Shown piece after piece: positions 53,301 to 63,451 of a stretch of 64,000 bases of DNA. A program made the position numbers and the translations under genes. Under the pieces are notes generated by a model. The model saw only the letters and a list, made by a program, of their open reading frames with translations. It was not told the DNA's origin and did not search any database. The DNA is from Halodesulfovibrio sp. MK-HDV (GTDB taxonomy: Bacteria; Desulfobacterota; Desulfovibrionia; Desulfovibrionales; Desulfovibrionaceae): NCBI RefSeq assembly GCF_009914765.1, contig NZ_WYDS01000015.1:62001-126000 (forward strand), read 5' to 3'. Each line of letters starts with the position of its first letter. Position 1 is the stretch's first letter.

Positions 53301-53409
53301 CTAAGCCGCGAACTACCATAAAAAATGAACTAGACTCGTAAATAAAAGTTTTGGATGGGGGTCTGGGGGAAACTTTTTTTCAAAAAGTTTCAGCCCAGCC
53401 GTCGGAGAC
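53301..53409 (+). repeat. Dispersed structured repeat, copy E
   Basis: Left part: ctaagccgcgaactaccataaaaaat (the same module as in copies B and D). Core at 53341-53409: AATAAAAGTTTTGGATGGGG, TCTGGGGGAAACTTTTT-loop-AAAAAGTTTCAGCCCAG, CCGTCGGAGAC. The stem is that of copy C. Confidence 0.82.
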
Positions 53410-53423
53410 AAAAAAACAAAAAC

Positions 53424-53457
53424 AAAAAAAGCAACATCCAAAGATGTTGCTTTTTTT
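53424..53457. terminator. Bidirectional terminator, Dabb gene / nadB
   Basis: AAAGCAACATC-CAAA-GATGTTGCTTT with A and T runs lies between convergent genes. Confidence 0.88.
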
Positions 53458-53500
53458 AGTACATAAATCATTCAAAACAAAACGGGGTATACTGGTAGGC

Positions 53501-55084
53501 TTAGTCTGCTCTGTAATGGCAGCCAATGCTTCTAGTATTTCTTTTCGCTGCCATGGTAATGATATACGCGGTAAGGCAGCCATGGAAAAGATCGATAAGC
53601 CTTTTAGAGAGCGGCGTACTCTTGTAGAAATTATGCAGGTGTTTGGAAAGATCCCTCATATCCTCGTGAGCGCGAGTTAGGCGCTGAGAGGTACGAGTAA
53701 TACCTACATAGTTCCACATGGTGTTACGGATTCTGCTCCAGTCTTGCGCGATAAGAGCAGGGTCGTCGTTATGGTCGCCACCGAGCGAATTCCAATCTGG
53801 AACGACGTCACGCAATTCCTGAGTGATATTAATGTGCGCACGTTCTTTAATATGCTGAGCGGCAGTATCTGCCCATACAAGTGCTTCGAGCAGTGAGGTT
53901 GATGCAAGGCGGTTAGCGCCGTGCACACCAGTGCAGCTACATTCACCCACAGCGTAAAGACGTGCAACGGTGGTTCTACTGTGTTCGTTAACCAGAATAC
54001 CGCCACAGCTATAGTGAGCAGCCGGAACAACCGGTATAGGCTCTTTGCGGATGTCCACACCAAGTTCAAGGCAGCGCTTGTAGATGGTAGGGAAGCGGGA
54101 CGCAAGGTCGTGCTTCATTTCCATCGTATCAAGGTAGACGCAATCGTCGTCATTTTTGAGCATTTCATCCACGATAGCGCGAGCAACAATATCTCGCGGT
54201 GCTAAATCAGCACGTTTATCGTACTTAGGCATGAAGTACTCACCCTTGGAGTTCATAAGCTTGGCACCTTCGCCGCGCATTGCTTCCGTAATCAGGAATT
54301 TTTGCCCGGAGTGGTGGTGGAAAGCTGTAGGGTGGAACTGAACAAATTCCATGTTGTGGACTGTTGCACCGGCACGGAACCCCATTGCTACACCGGAACC
54401 GATGGAGCCTTGCGGATTAGTTGTGTGCAGGTAAATTTGACCGATGCCGCCGGTGGCAACAATGGTGTAGTCTGCTAACATGGTTTCAACGCGCTCTTCG
54501 TCTTCATTGTAGACGTAAGCACCGATGCATTCGTTCTCCAGCTCATACATGAACTGAGGGTTGTCTGCATGGTGGTGGCTTGTGAGCAAGTCGATAGCTG
54601 TTCTGTTCTTTTTGACGGTAATGTTCGGATGCGCCGTGATTTCACGAATCAATCCGTCCATAATGGCGCGGCCTGTGTAGTCTGCACAGTGCAGAATACG
54701 TGGTGCGTCGTGTCCGCCCTCTCTGGTTAAATCCCATTCGCATTCGGAAGGTGCCTTTTGTCTGGCAAAAGGAATCCCGAGGCGTTTAACCAGAATGTCT
54801 TCCACAGCATGTGGCCCTAAGGTCGCAATGTTGTGAACAGCTTTTATAGAGTTAAAGTTGTGTCCGGCAGTAAGAATGTCTTTTTCCAGCCGTTGGCTAT
54901 CGTTATCATTTGCTTTAAAAACGATTCCGCCTTGGGCAAGAGGAGAGTTGCCGTGATCCAGAGAAGAACTGCATGTAATAAGTGTACAATGTACACCTTC
55001 GTCAGCAAGGCGCAGGGCAGCGGTACAACCGGCAATGCCGGAACCAATGACGAGCACCGTTGTGTAGTGACGGATATCACTCAT
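53501..55084 (-). CDS. nadB: L-aspartate oxidase
   Basis: FAD enzyme that oxidises L-aspartate to iminoaspartate, the first step of NAD synthesis; fumarate can serve as acceptor in anaerobes. The 527 residues are of normal length. Motifs are VIGSGIAGCTAALRLADEG (FAD), HGNSPLAQGGIVF, GREGGHD-type TREGGHDAPRILH, and GGILVNEHSRTTVARLYAVGECSCTGVHGANRLASTSL. The C-terminus is the helical domain of the succinate dehydrogenase family. nadA lies 32 bases upstream, forming a nadA-nadB pair that channels the unstable iminoaspartate. Confidence 0.96.
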   Translation of the reverse strand: MSDIRHYTTVLVIGSGIAGCTAALRLADEGVHCTLITCSSSLDHGNSPLAQGGIVFKANDNDSQRLEKDILTAGHNFNSIKAVHNIATLGPHAVEDILVKRLGIPFARQKAPSECEWDLTREGGHDAPRILHCADYTGRAIMDGLIREITAHPNITVKKNRTAIDLLTSHHHADNPQFMYELENECIGAYVYNEDEERVETMLADYTIVATGGIGQIYLHTTNPQGSIGSGVAMGFRAGATVHNMEFVQFHPTAFHHHSGQKFLITEAMRGEGAKLMNSKGEYFMPKYDKRADLAPRDIVARAIVDEMLKNDDDCVYLDTMEMKHDLASRFPTIYKRCLELGVDIRKEPIPVVPAAHYSCGGILVNEHSRTTVARLYAVGECSCTGVHGANRLASTSLLEALVWADTAAQHIKERAHINITQELRDVVPDWNSLGGDHNDDPALIAQDWSRIRNTMWNYVGITRTSQRLTRAHEDMRDLSKHLHNFYKSTPLSKRLIDLFHGCLTAYIITMAAKRNTRSIGCHYRAD

Positions 55085-55116
55085 TACAACATCCTGTTAA
55101 GCTTAAGAAAAAATAA

Positions 55117-56151
55117 CTAAGCGCAGGCGATCAGCATACGTTCTAATGCGATTTTTGCGTCCTCGACAAGACCCGCTGGAATTGTAACAGGCTTAGCTGT
55201 ACCGTTCTCCATAGCTTCAAGTGTTTTGAGCAACTTAGGCTCTGTCACGAGTGCCATGTGTGAACAGGTTGATTCCAGCAATGGGAAGATGTTCTTTGAC
55301 CCTTCGTACTGGTCGGCAAGGCGCTCAACGAGGTTAAGCTCGGTACCGATGGCGATGTTAGAACCTTCCGGTGCAGCTTCAACGTACTTAATAATAAAGG
55401 ATGTTGAACCGGCTGCGTCAGCTTTTCCGATAACGTCCGGGGCAGCTTCCGGATGAATAACGATCTTCACATCTGGGTATTTGGTGCGTGCAGCTTCAAT
55501 CTGACGTTCGTTGAAACGAGCGTGAATTGCGCAGCAGCCAGGCCACATGATGAGTTCAGATTTGCTTACGGCGTCCATATCGATCTGGGAGCCTTCGCCT
55601 CTGACATTCAGGATGTGCCATTTCTCTTCAGGAATGCCGATAGTTTTTGCGGTGTTACGCGCAAGGTTTTTATCTGGAAGGAAGAGAACACTGTCGCCGC
55701 GCTCCATAGCCCAGCGCACCATTTTTTCTGCGTTAGCAGAAGTGCAAACAGAACCGCCATGCTTGCCGCATACTGCTTTAACAGCAACGGAAGAGTTAAC
55801 GTATGTAAGCGGAACAATTTTACGACCGGATTCTTTAATGCGGGTGAGTACTTTGTCTACAAGAGTGTATGGAGCCATTTGAGACATAACACAGTTGGCA
55901 TCGTCTTCCGGTAAATATACATTCTGCCCTTCACTAGCGAGCAGCTCTGCTGATTCGCCCATGAAATACACACCGCAAAAAACAATGTGCTTGGCATCAA
56001 TGGTTGTCACTTTACGTGCAAGTTCGAGAGAATCGCCAGTTAAGTCAACGTGGCGTATTACGGCATCATTCTGGTAATGATGACCCATAATAATAAGGTC
56101 TTCACCCAGTTTTTCCCGAAGCTCGGTAATTCTTTTTTGATACTGGTTCAT
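55117..56151 (-). CDS. nadA: Quinolinate synthase
   Basis: [4Fe-4S] enzyme that condenses iminoaspartate with dihydroxyacetone phosphate. The 344 residues include IIMGHHYQNDAVIRHVDLTGDSLELAR (substrate His and Ser/Thr) and the three cluster cysteine regions (DDANCVMSQ, GSVCTSANAE, ESTCSHMALVTEP). WPGCCAIHARF carries extra cysteines. It is the long form found in anaerobes. It precedes nadB. nadC lies 211 bases further upstream on the same strand. Confidence 0.96.
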   Translation of the reverse strand: MNQYQKRITELREKLGEDLIIMGHHYQNDAVIRHVDLTGDSLELARKVTTIDAKHIVFCGVYFMGESAELLASEGQNVYLPEDDANCVMSQMAPYTLVDKVLTRIKESGRKIVPLTYVNSSVAVKAVCGKHGGSVCTSANAEKMVRWAMERGDSVLFLPDKNLARNTAKTIGIPEEKWHILNVRGEGSQIDMDAVSKSELIMWPGCCAIHARFNERQIEAARTKYPDVKIVIHPEAAPDVIGKADAAGSTSFIIKYVEAAPEGSNIAIGTELNLVERLADQYEGSKNIFPLLESTCSHMALVTEPKLLKTLEAMENGTAKPVTIPAGLVEDAKIALERMLIACA

Positions 56152-56362
56152 TATCTATTCTCCAGATTCAGTTTGCGACAAAATAGTACATTGCAGCGCA
56201 CCCATAGGGTACTTGTTTCCGTACGGCTTGAAATTGTGCCTACGGCTGACGTGCGTTATTTTGAAAAAACAAAAAAGTTACATGCTATTAACTGTTCATG
56301 AATACTAGTTTTTTCTCATACACTGCATTGTACAGGGCTGTTTCAATCTGTATAATGAGGAC

Positions 56363-57238
56363 TTATTCGCTTACAAGCATGCTGAAATCTGCAATAGGAG
56401 CAGAATGGGTCAGTCTTCCGACAGATATGTAATCCGGTCCTAGGTCAGAAGCAAGAGCAATACTACGAATTGTTTCGAGTGTTACGCCGCCGCTGGCTTC
56501 GGTTTCAATAGATTCAGGAATATGTTTAAGTGCTTCCTGAACAGCGGGAATATCCATATTGTCCAGCATAATTCTGTCTGCATGGCAGGCAACGGCTTCG
56601 TGTACCTCTTCCATGTTACGACATTCAACTTCAATTGGAGGACACGGAGAATATGTTGCGCGCAGTTTTTCTACCGCAGCAGTCATATTGCCCGCAAGGT
56701 CAATATGGTTGTCCTTCAGCATGAGCATTTCTGTTAAATCTTTACGGTGGTTCTGCCCGCCACCCATAAGAACAGCATATTTTTCCGGATAACGCAGGCA
56801 AGGCAAAGTCTTACGCGTATCCAATAAGGCAGTGCCGGAACCTTTAAGCTGATCAACATACAGCTTGGTCAGGTTCGCAATGCCAGAAAGATGTGTTATA
56901 AAATTAAGAATGATACGTTCTGCTTTTAGCAAATGACTCGCATCGGCCTTAATAGTTGCTACTACGGTTCGGTCTGGAACAAGATCGCCTTCATCGGTAA
57001 GGGCATTCCATGACCATTCCGTATCAGCACAAGCGTCCATGATAAGCGGAATAAGCGGAAGACCAACGACTAGCGTGTCTTCTTTGCTGATAATCTGCGC
57101 AGATAACGTGTGACCTGGAGGAAAAATTCCTTCCGAGGTCAAATCCGGTCCATCTTCGTCTAACGCAAGTTTGATAGCGCTATTCAGGTGGATTCGGGCG
57201 TTATTTTGAAAAAATGAGTCAAATTTTTCTGTATGCAT
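56363..57238 (-). CDS. nadC: Nicotinate-nucleotide pyrophosphorylase (quinolinate phosphoribosyltransferase)
   Basis: Converts quinolinate and PRPP to nicotinate mononucleotide, completing the de novo pathway begun by NadA and NadB. The 291 residues include LLDTRKTLPCLRYPEKYAVLMGGGQNHRKDLTEMLMLKDNH, where the TRKT and GGxxNHR loops bind substrate, and IEVECRNMEEV. TEASGGVTLETI near the end is typical. ATG 57238 is preferred, as 12 upstream codons are not conserved. The ribosome site is weak. It is divergent from mgtE. Confidence 0.95.
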   Translation of the reverse strand: MHTEKFDSFFQNNARIHLNSAIKLALDEDGPDLTSEGIFPPGHTLSAQIISKEDTLVVGLPLIPLIMDACADTEWSWNALTDEGDLVPDRTVVATIKADASHLLKAERIILNFITHLSGIANLTKLYVDQLKGSGTALLDTRKTLPCLRYPEKYAVLMGGGQNHRKDLTEMLMLKDNHIDLAGNMTAAVEKLRATYSPCPPIEVECRNMEEVHEAVACHADRIMLDNMDIPAVQEALKHIPESIETEASGGVTLETIRSIALASDLGPDYISVGRLTHSAPIADFSMLVSE

Positions 57239-57398
57239 GGATTGTGTTATTGACCCTCTTAATGGTAGAGGCACAAAGCCAAGTGGGTGGGGGTCGTTCC
57301 ATCCCTCTTAGGCGGTGTTTAGGTGGCTGCGACAGTTTCGTCAAGCGGTCTTGACAAATGATAAATTTCACACGCTCGTGGGTCTCAGGTGGTAGAGC

Positions 57399-58781
57399 AT
57401 GACTGATACAAAAAAGCAGCATGACAAACAAGATGAAGTCGCGAAAACTTCTGAAGAAAATAAGGTAGTTACGTCCAAAAACAACTGCCCTGATGAAGTG
57501 AAAGCGATTTTTTCTGGCGAGTTTGCCCACCCGGCAGACGCCGCTGATCATATAGAAAATCTCTCCATTGAGAAGCAGGTTTGCATGATGGAGCATCTTT
57601 CTACCGAAGATGCTGCTGAAACTCTTGCCGAAATGGAAGACCGTGCCCAGACGGATATTATTGAGAACCTCGACGTTGACGTGGCTGTTCGAATTCTTTC
57701 GGAGATGTCACCGGATGATGCGACTGACGTTCTTGATGAACTGGATGAAGAACATAGGGATGTATTGCTTGAACGGTTAGAAGACGACGATGCGGAAGAG
57801 ATTCGTAATCTGCTCGCTTTTGATCCGGATACTGCTGGTGGTATCATGAACACCGAGATTATTATTCTCGGGCAGGAACTCACCGCAGATCAAGCTATTA
57901 TGCACATTCGTCGTGAGATGGAAGATAAAGAGATTCCATACTATGCGTATCTTGTGGACGACGCTGAACGTCTTGTAGGTGTGCTTTCCTTACGTAACTT
58001 GCTTCTGTGCCGTCCCGGTACTGTTCTTGAAGAAAAACTTTCCGATCAAAGTCTTATTTCTGTTCTCTTTGATGAAGATAAAGAGAACGTAGCGCATATT
58101 TTGTCCCGTTACAACTTCATGGCATTGCCTGTTGTGGATTACGAAGGCAGACTGCTCGGTGTTGTTACCTATGATGACGTCATCGACATTATTCATGACG
58201 AAGCTACAGAAGATATGCTCGGCATGGTTGGTGCGGGTCAGGACGAAACCGTCGATACCCCATGGCTGGAATCTGTAAAGGTTCGCCTGCCGTGGTTGTT
58301 TATTAATATGTTGAACTCCAGTGTGTCTGCGTACGTAGTATTCCTGTTTGAAGGCTCCATCGCGCAAATGGCAATTCTTGCTGTACTTATGCCGATTGTA
58401 GCAAACCAAGCAGGAAACACTGGTCAACAGGCGCTTGCTGTTATGATTAGGCAGCTGGCAGTAGAGCGGTTTGACCGCGGTAAAAGCTGGAAGGCAGTAC
58501 TGCGTGAAGCCAAAGTAGGTGCGTTGACCGGGCTTATTGTAAGCCTGCTCGTTATGCTGGGAGTATTCCTCTTTACACAGAACCTGCTACTTGCTCAGGT
58601 CATGGCTGCTTCTTTAGGGTTGGATATGCTATTGGGCGCACTTGCCGGTGCATCCATACCGCTGATTCTTAAAGAACTCGGACGTGACCCTGCTCAGGCA
58701 TCAAGCATATTTTTAACCGCGATAACCGATGGATGTGGTTTCCTTATCTTCCTTGGTTTAGCGACAATGTTTATTGTATAA
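57399..58781 (+). CDS. mgtE: Magnesium transporter MgtE
   Basis: Mg2+ channel of 460 residues. An acidic N domain (about 30-150) with LLERLEDDDAEEIRNLLAFDPDTAGGIMNTE is followed by a CBS pair (about 150-275; RNLLLCRPG, VLFDEDKENVAHILSRYNFMALPVVDYEGRLLGVVTYDDV). Five C-terminal helices (about 290-460) carry the pore motif PIVANQAGNTGQQALAVMIR. The N and CBS domains close the pore when Mg2+ is high. A TTGACA near 57352 may be part of its promoter. It ends at a strong terminator. Confidence 0.95.
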   Translation: MTDTKKQHDKQDEVAKTSEENKVVTSKNNCPDEVKAIFSGEFAHPADAADHIENLSIEKQVCMMEHLSTEDAAETLAEMEDRAQTDIIENLDVDVAVRILSEMSPDDATDVLDELDEEHRDVLLERLEDDDAEEIRNLLAFDPDTAGGIMNTEIIILGQELTADQAIMHIRREMEDKEIPYYAYLVDDAERLVGVLSLRNLLLCRPGTVLEEKLSDQSLISVLFDEDKENVAHILSRYNFMALPVVDYEGRLLGVVTYDDVIDIIHDEATEDMLGMVGAGQDETVDTPWLESVKVRLPWLFINMLNSSVSAYVVFLFEGSIAQMAILAVLMPIVANQAGNTGQQALAVMIRQLAVERFDRGKSWKAVLREAKVGALTGLIVSLLVMLGVFLFTQNLLLAQVMAASLGLDMLLGALAGASIPLILKELGRDPAQASSIFLTAITDGCGFLIFLGLATMFIV

Positions 58782-58808
58782 CGTATCTGATTATTCCAAA
58801 GTTTAAGA

Positions 58809-58851
58809 AAACGCCCCCGATGAATGTATTCATCGGGGGCGTTTTTTTTAT
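58809..58851 (+). terminator. Terminator of mgtE
   Basis: AACGCCCCCGATGAAT-GT-ATTCATCGGGGGCGTT is followed by a T-run, 28 bases past the stop. The stem is exceptionally long. Confidence 0.93.
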
Positions 58852-59177
58852 GCGTATCTACCAATAAACAAAGAGATACAGTTCAAATAGCAAAGGCGTG
58901 GCTTGGGCAAGCAGGTGTAGAGTAAATATTCTACGGCATTTTTGACAGAAAGGAGAATTCTAGTATTCTGAAAGTAGGCTCTCGATTCTACTGGTCATCA
59001 TTTATTCATTGGGCATCTCTGGCAGAATGAGTTTGTCTGTTAACTAGCAAGGTTGATTGAACTCGACATAGCCATACTCGACATAACTATATTCAATATG
59101 CTCATGCACAAGATTGCCAGTAACGAGGAGCCAGCTGTTTTTTGAAATTATTCAGATACGTCAGGAGAGTTTTTCTA
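58852..59177. other. Intergenic region upstream of the serine hydrolase
   Basis: About 325 bases without a gene. It contains a short direct repeat actcgacata.c.at twice (about 59059-59088). An in-frame TTG at 59142 lies after GAGGAGCC, but the ATG at 59178 gives a cleaner signal peptide. Confidence 0.4.
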
Positions 59178-60497
59178 ATGAAAACCAAAATGATTGTAGT
59201 GTTAATATTTCTGGTTTGTTTCTCGCTTATTGTTCCTGAGGCTAAGAGTACAGGGCAAGCTCCAAAGGACGCACGACAGTTACCGGAACTGGCAAATCCT
59301 ACTGGGCAAGCACCAAAGGATGCGCGATTTTTGCCTGCAATGGTTGATGAGTTGCGAGGTGATCCATTTTCAGATTTTGGTCGTAGTTGGCAAAATGCGC
59401 CCAGTAATGCCTTTGTATATCAGCAAATAAGCCGAGCCTTTCCTACAGCTGTTGTTTGGAGGGGAGATAAGAAAGAAGTATCATTCGAATATGACATTCA
59501 GAATCTTCGAGGCATTACCTTTGAAAATTTGTTAGGTAAAAAAGAATCGCTCGGGAAATTGCTGGATCGAACCTATACAAATGGCTTCTTGGTACTCAAG
59601 GACGGTAAGATTATCACTGAGGCGTATTTCAATGGTCTTGCTCCGCACGTCCGTCATCATCTGATGAGTGTTTCCAAGTCGATGACGAGCATTCTTTTTG
59701 GTACCTATGTTGATGAAGGTAAGATCAAGTTGGATGAATTGGTTACTACCTATATACCGGAACTGGTAGGTACTTCATGGGATGGTGTGAAGGTTGTTGA
59801 TGTTTTGGATATGCGTTCAGACGTTCAATATAGAGAAGAGTTTGATAATCCGGTGGCTGAAGTTTGGATGCATGAGGCAGCAGTCGGATGGCGAAATGTC
59901 GGTCTAGGTAGACCTGCAACCAACCGCCAGTTCCTTACTGCAATGAATAAATATGAAAAGCCTGATGGCCTTTTCCATTATCGTTCAAGTGAAACAGACA
60001 TACTTGGATGGATAATGGAGCGTGTAACGGGGATCGGGGCAGCAGAATTAATGAGCCAAAGAATTTGGAAGAAGCTGGGCGCTGAAGAAGATGCCCAGTG
60101 TATGGTTGATAGAGAAGGCGCAAGTGTTGTGATGGGTGGTTTTGGTGCGACACTGCGCGATATGGCTCGCTGGGGACAGATGGTCGCTAATGGTGGTCGT
60201 TTTGACGGTCAGCAGATTGTTTCTGAAGAGTGGATAGAACGACTTCGCCAGGGAGACCACAACGCCTTTAAGAATTATTACAAGATGCTCCCTAAAGGCG
60301 CTTATTCAGGACAATTCTGGATAACAGATAACAAGCGAAAAATTATGTCGGCGTTGGGGTACGGTGGACAAATGGTTTATATCGATAAGGACATCGATTT
60401 GGTCATAGTTAAGTTCTCAACTTGGGATACACCTAATTATGATTACGCCATAGATACATTCAGGGCTTTCGAAGCGGTTTCAAATTATTTCCGATAG
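59178..60497 (+). CDS. Secreted serine hydrolase (class C beta-lactamase / DD-peptidase-like)
   Basis: Penicillin-binding-protein-like hydrolase of 439 residues with a signal peptide (about 1-23, KTKMIVVLIFLVCFSLIVPEA). The catalytic SxxK motif is SVSK (164-167). The second motif, usually YxN, appears as YRSS, and the third, usually HTG or KTG, as YGGQ. This pattern is seen in esterase- or amidase-like family members and argues against a true beta-lactamase. Just after the signal peptide TGQAPKDAR occurs twice, 17 residues apart. AGGAG ten bases before ATG 59178 supports the start. It is monocistronic and convergent with the chemoreceptor. Confidence 0.82.
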   Translation: MKTKMIVVLIFLVCFSLIVPEAKSTGQAPKDARQLPELANPTGQAPKDARFLPAMVDELRGDPFSDFGRSWQNAPSNAFVYQQISRAFPTAVVWRGDKKEVSFEYDIQNLRGITFENLLGKKESLGKLLDRTYTNGFLVLKDGKIITEAYFNGLAPHVRHHLMSVSKSMTSILFGTYVDEGKIKLDELVTTYIPELVGTSWDGVKVVDVLDMRSDVQYREEFDNPVAEVWMHEAAVGWRNVGLGRPATNRQFLTAMNKYEKPDGLFHYRSSETDILGWIMERVTGIGAAELMSQRIWKKLGAEEDAQCMVDREGASVVMGGFGATLRDMARWGQMVANGGRFDGQQIVSEEWIERLRQGDHNAFKNYYKMLPKGAYSGQFWITDNKRKIMSALGYGGQMVYIDKDIDLVIVKFSTWDTPNYDYAIDTFRAFEAVSNYFR

Positions 60498-60548
60498 AAA
60501 CGCAGTTTCGAAAAATGAACTTGTTTGAAAATTTGGGGATGAGAACAA

Positions 60549-60592
60549 GAAACCCCCTCTTAAGTGCAGAGCGCTTGAGAGGGGGTTTCTTA
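60549..60592. terminator. Bidirectional terminator, serine hydrolase / chemoreceptor
   Basis: AAGAAACCCCCTCT-TAA...-AGAGGGGGTTTCTT has a long stem with an internal loop, between convergent genes. Confidence 0.88.
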
Positions 60593-60604
60593 TACAGTTG
60601 TTAG

Positions 60605-63043
60605 CTAAGAAGCTGTCATGTCGCCCACAAGGTTATGCAGTTCGTTAGACATGGCTGCGATTTCCTGAATGGAGGTTGCGGAGACGCTGATACCTTCAGA
60701 GGATCTCTGGACAGTTTCAGCAACTTCCTCAACGGAGCGTGCAATCTGTTCGGATACTGCGGACTGCTCTTCAGATGCTGTGGCAATTTCGCCCACCTGT
60801 GTTGAGTTCTGATCAATAAGACCCATAATCGTACGCAGTGATGATTCGGACTCACTTGCAAGCGCGCTGGCTTTTTCAACAGTAATTGCAGAGTTGCCTA
60901 CGATTTCAAAGTTGTGCTGAGCAGCAGACTGAATAGTGCTTACACTTTTTGATACCTGTTCGGTGGCCTGCATGGTTTTTTCTGCAAGCTTACGAACCTC
61001 ATCAGCAACAACCGCAAAACCACGACCTGCATCACCGGCACGTGCAGCTTCAATCGCGGCGTTCAGTGCGAGCAGGTTTGTCTGGTCTGCAATGTCTGAA
61101 ATAACATTCATGATGGAACCGATGGCATCAACCTGCCCGCTCAGTTCCGTAGTGTTCTGCTGAAGTGCTTTGGTTGTTTCGCTTACTTCGGAAATGGACT
61201 GCACTGAGTTGAAGACAACAGAGGAGCAGTTTTCAGATTCTTGTTTAGCTTCCTGCGCGTTGGTATGCGCTTTGGCTGCGTTCATAGCAACTTCGGAAAC
61301 AGAAACGTTCATCTGCTCCATAGCTGTGGAAGTTTCTGCGGTGCGCTGTGTCTGAATTTCAACGCCGTCGCTTACGTCTTTAAAGTTGTCAGCAAGGTTG
61401 TTGCTGTTTGCTTTAAGGCGAATAGAAATTGTTTCAATTTCCTGCGCTGCTGACTGGATTCTACGCTGGGCACTGCGGATCTCTGTCTGATCAAGCAGAA
61501 CCTGCATAACACCCACAGCCTGACCATCTTGAATGACCGGAACAGCAATGTAGTCAACATCAAGAGTCTGGTTATGAGCCTTCGCAGTGGTTGAGGCTTT
61601 CTGGATTGATTTTGATTTGATGGCGTTGGTACAAGCGCATCCCACAGACTGGAAGTCTTCTGTCGCAAACAGGGTGGAAGACGGCTTACCTTTGCATTCT
61701 CTCAACGTTGTATTGGCAAGGGACAGAGCAAGTGTGTTGGCATACAGAACGTTAAGGGATGAATCGAGCATGAGAACAGGAAGCGGCAGGGCATCCGTAA
61801 AGTGGGTGAACATGTCCGCCATGCTGTTCGCATTGTCGAGAACACGCTGATAGCCACCGGCCAGTTCGCACTCGGTACTTCTTGCCATAATGTCACCGGA
61901 AGCAATGGCGGTAACAAGCGTGTCTAATTCACGTTCCATATCAGAAACGGTGTTGCCCATCTTGGTAAGAGCGTTGGCAATGGCACCGATTTCGTTTTCT
62001 TCTGTAATCACAAGCTGAGCAGACAGGTTACCTTTGCTTAATGAATTAGCAAAAGCATGGATGAGAGACAGCGGCTTGGTGATGGAGCGGGAGGTAAAGA
62101 AAGATAAGAGCAGTGTAATGAGCAGCGTTGCGGCGGCGTACATGAGCAGGGCGTTGAGTGATTCAACGTTGTTGGCTTGCATTTTAGGACCCAGAATGTC
62201 CTGATCAGCCATAACAGAAAGTTTTACTTTTTCTGCTTTAGATGCTGCCAATTGTCCATGACTGGTAATGTCTTTATTCAGCTCACGCAGAGTTGTAATG
62301 CTACCGTAGAGCTTTTGTACGATATCTGTGTACTGAGTAAGGAGAGATGTACAACGTCGATAAGCGCTACGCTCGGTTGAGTCGTACATATATTTTTCTG
62401 CAACAAGAAGCTGTTCCTTAGTACGGATCATTAAGGAATTGAGATGATCCTTATTAAGCGTAACCGTCGGTGCATACAGCGCTGTAAGAATGCTCATGCG
62501 TGCCTGTGTAAAGGCGATAGCGCAATTGGACAGCGCCTGTACAAACTGTGGGTTTGTTCTACCGGAAGTTTCAATGGTGTCATTCAGCGCGCGATCTAAT
62601 AGAATCGTAACGTTTTGTCCCTCAGATCGTTCCTGAATGGCTACATTGTTTACATCACGGTAGGATGCAAAGTCTGCGACAATTTTGTTTGCGTCTTGTT
62701 CAATAGAAGTCACAAGCTCAGCACGCTTCGGATTTTGAATTTCTTTCTTAGCAGTAATTAGAAATTCTAAAATGTTTGCTTCACGAGTCTGATATTCATT
62801 AAGGGCTGCCTGCGAAGAGTTCTTAATGTATTCATTTGCAGCAATATTCATAAGCAGAATATTTGCTTGAAGTCTGCCAGCGAGGTTTGTGTCACGTGCA
62901 AGTGCACGGTACGAAGCAAACCCGTCTTTATTGTTTTGTAGGTTAACAATAGATTCTGTTGATAAGAATGCCATTGCAATAAGTACAAGGGAGAATCCAC
63001 CCCAAATCTTTACAGTAACGCGTAGGTTTTTTAGAAACTGCAT
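60605..63043 (-). CDS. Methyl-accepting chemotaxis protein with HAMP and PAS domains
   Basis: Chemoreceptor of 812 residues. The order is a first helix (about 10-30), a large periplasmic helical ligand-binding region (about 35-290), a second helix (about 305-325), HAMP (about 325-380), a PAS-like domain (about 415-535), and a methylation/signalling domain (about 540-812). The hairpin tip is [39 protein letters not shown], conserved in the family. The PAS part contains a GCAC cysteine pair. No CheR-binding pentapeptide ends the protein. ATG 63043 follows GAGAGA. No che genes are adjacent. Confidence 0.93.
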   Translation of the reverse strand: MQFLKNLRVTVKIWGGFSLVLIAMAFLSTESIVNLQNNKDGFASYRALARDTNLAGRLQANILLMNIAANEYIKNSSQAALNEYQTREANILEFLITAKKEIQNPKRAELVTSIEQDANKIVADFASYRDVNNVAIQERSEGQNVTILLDRALNDTIETSGRTNPQFVQALSNCAIAFTQARMSILTALYAPTVTLNKDHLNSLMIRTKEQLLVAEKYMYDSTERSAYRRCTSLLTQYTDIVQKLYGSITTLRELNKDITSHGQLAASKAEKVKLSVMADQDILGPKMQANNVESLNALLMYAAATLLITLLLSFFTSRSITKPLSLIHAFANSLSKGNLSAQLVITEENEIGAIANALTKMGNTVSDMERELDTLVTAIASGDIMARSTECELAGGYQRVLDNANSMADMFTHFTDALPLPVLMLDSSLNVLYANTLALSLANTTLRECKGKPSSTLFATEDFQSVGCACTNAIKSKSIQKASTTAKAHNQTLDVDYIAVPVIQDGQAVGVMQVLLDQTEIRSAQRRIQSAAQEIETISIRLKANSNNLADNFKDVSDGVEIQTQRTAETSTAMEQMNVSVSEVAMNAAKAHTNAQEAKQESENCSSVVFNSVQSISEVSETTKALQQNTTELSGQVDAIGSIMNVISDIADQTNLLALNAAIEAARAGDAGRGFAVVADEVRKLAEKTMQATEQVSKSVSTIQSAAQHNFEIVGNSAITVEKASALASESESSLRTIMGLIDQNSTQVGEIATASEEQSAVSEQIARSVEEVAETVQRSSEGISVSATSIQEIAAMSNELHNLVGDMTAS

Positions 63044-63381
63044 ATTCTCTCTCAAGTAGTTAAGAAGTTAGCAATGCAATGAGAGCGTAGTAATATTATA
63101 AAATTCATGCTGAACACCGTTTAAATAGAGTGCAAAGCAGAGTAACTAAAATACATGCACAAAATATATGCCCCCGCCCTCTATACTTTTTATATATGCA
63201 ATAAAAAAGTATGTAGGCACCCAATAGCCACATGCTGTCGGGTGTACATGTATAGATAGTTGATCGGCTGGTTTAAGTTTTTGCTTAGGTGGCGATGTAA
63301 ATAAATATTTACTTTTGTGCAAAGCATTTATTTTCAGATAGTTAAAGTGTTAGATTGTGAAAAAGTGCAATAGGGGACAGC
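63044..63381. other. Intergenic region upstream of the chemoreceptor
   Basis: About 340 AT-rich bases with no coding pattern. The chemoreceptor promoter must lie here but no clear sigma-54 or sigma-28 match was found. Confidence 0.35.
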
Positions 63382-63423
63382 ATGAAAGCTCTCCATGAAG
63401 CCATGGAGAGCCTGAGATTGTGA
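63382..63423 (+). other. Mini-ORF overlapping a 10-base-pair hairpin
   Basis: GCTCTCCATG-AAGC-CATGGAGAGC (63388-63411) is a perfect hairpin. AGGGGA before ATG 63382 opens a 13-codon frame that runs through it to TGA at 63421. It may be a leader peptide or attenuator for the small ORF that follows, or an unrelated small RNA. Confidence 0.35.
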
Positions 63424-63451
63424 ATTTTTGTAAAAATAGATAGGGGGCGAT

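Noticed and set aside
57275-57398. M-box magnesium riboswitch before mgtE
   Set aside because: The leader is only about 120 bases and shows no recognisable M-box core; it would need an Rfam search.
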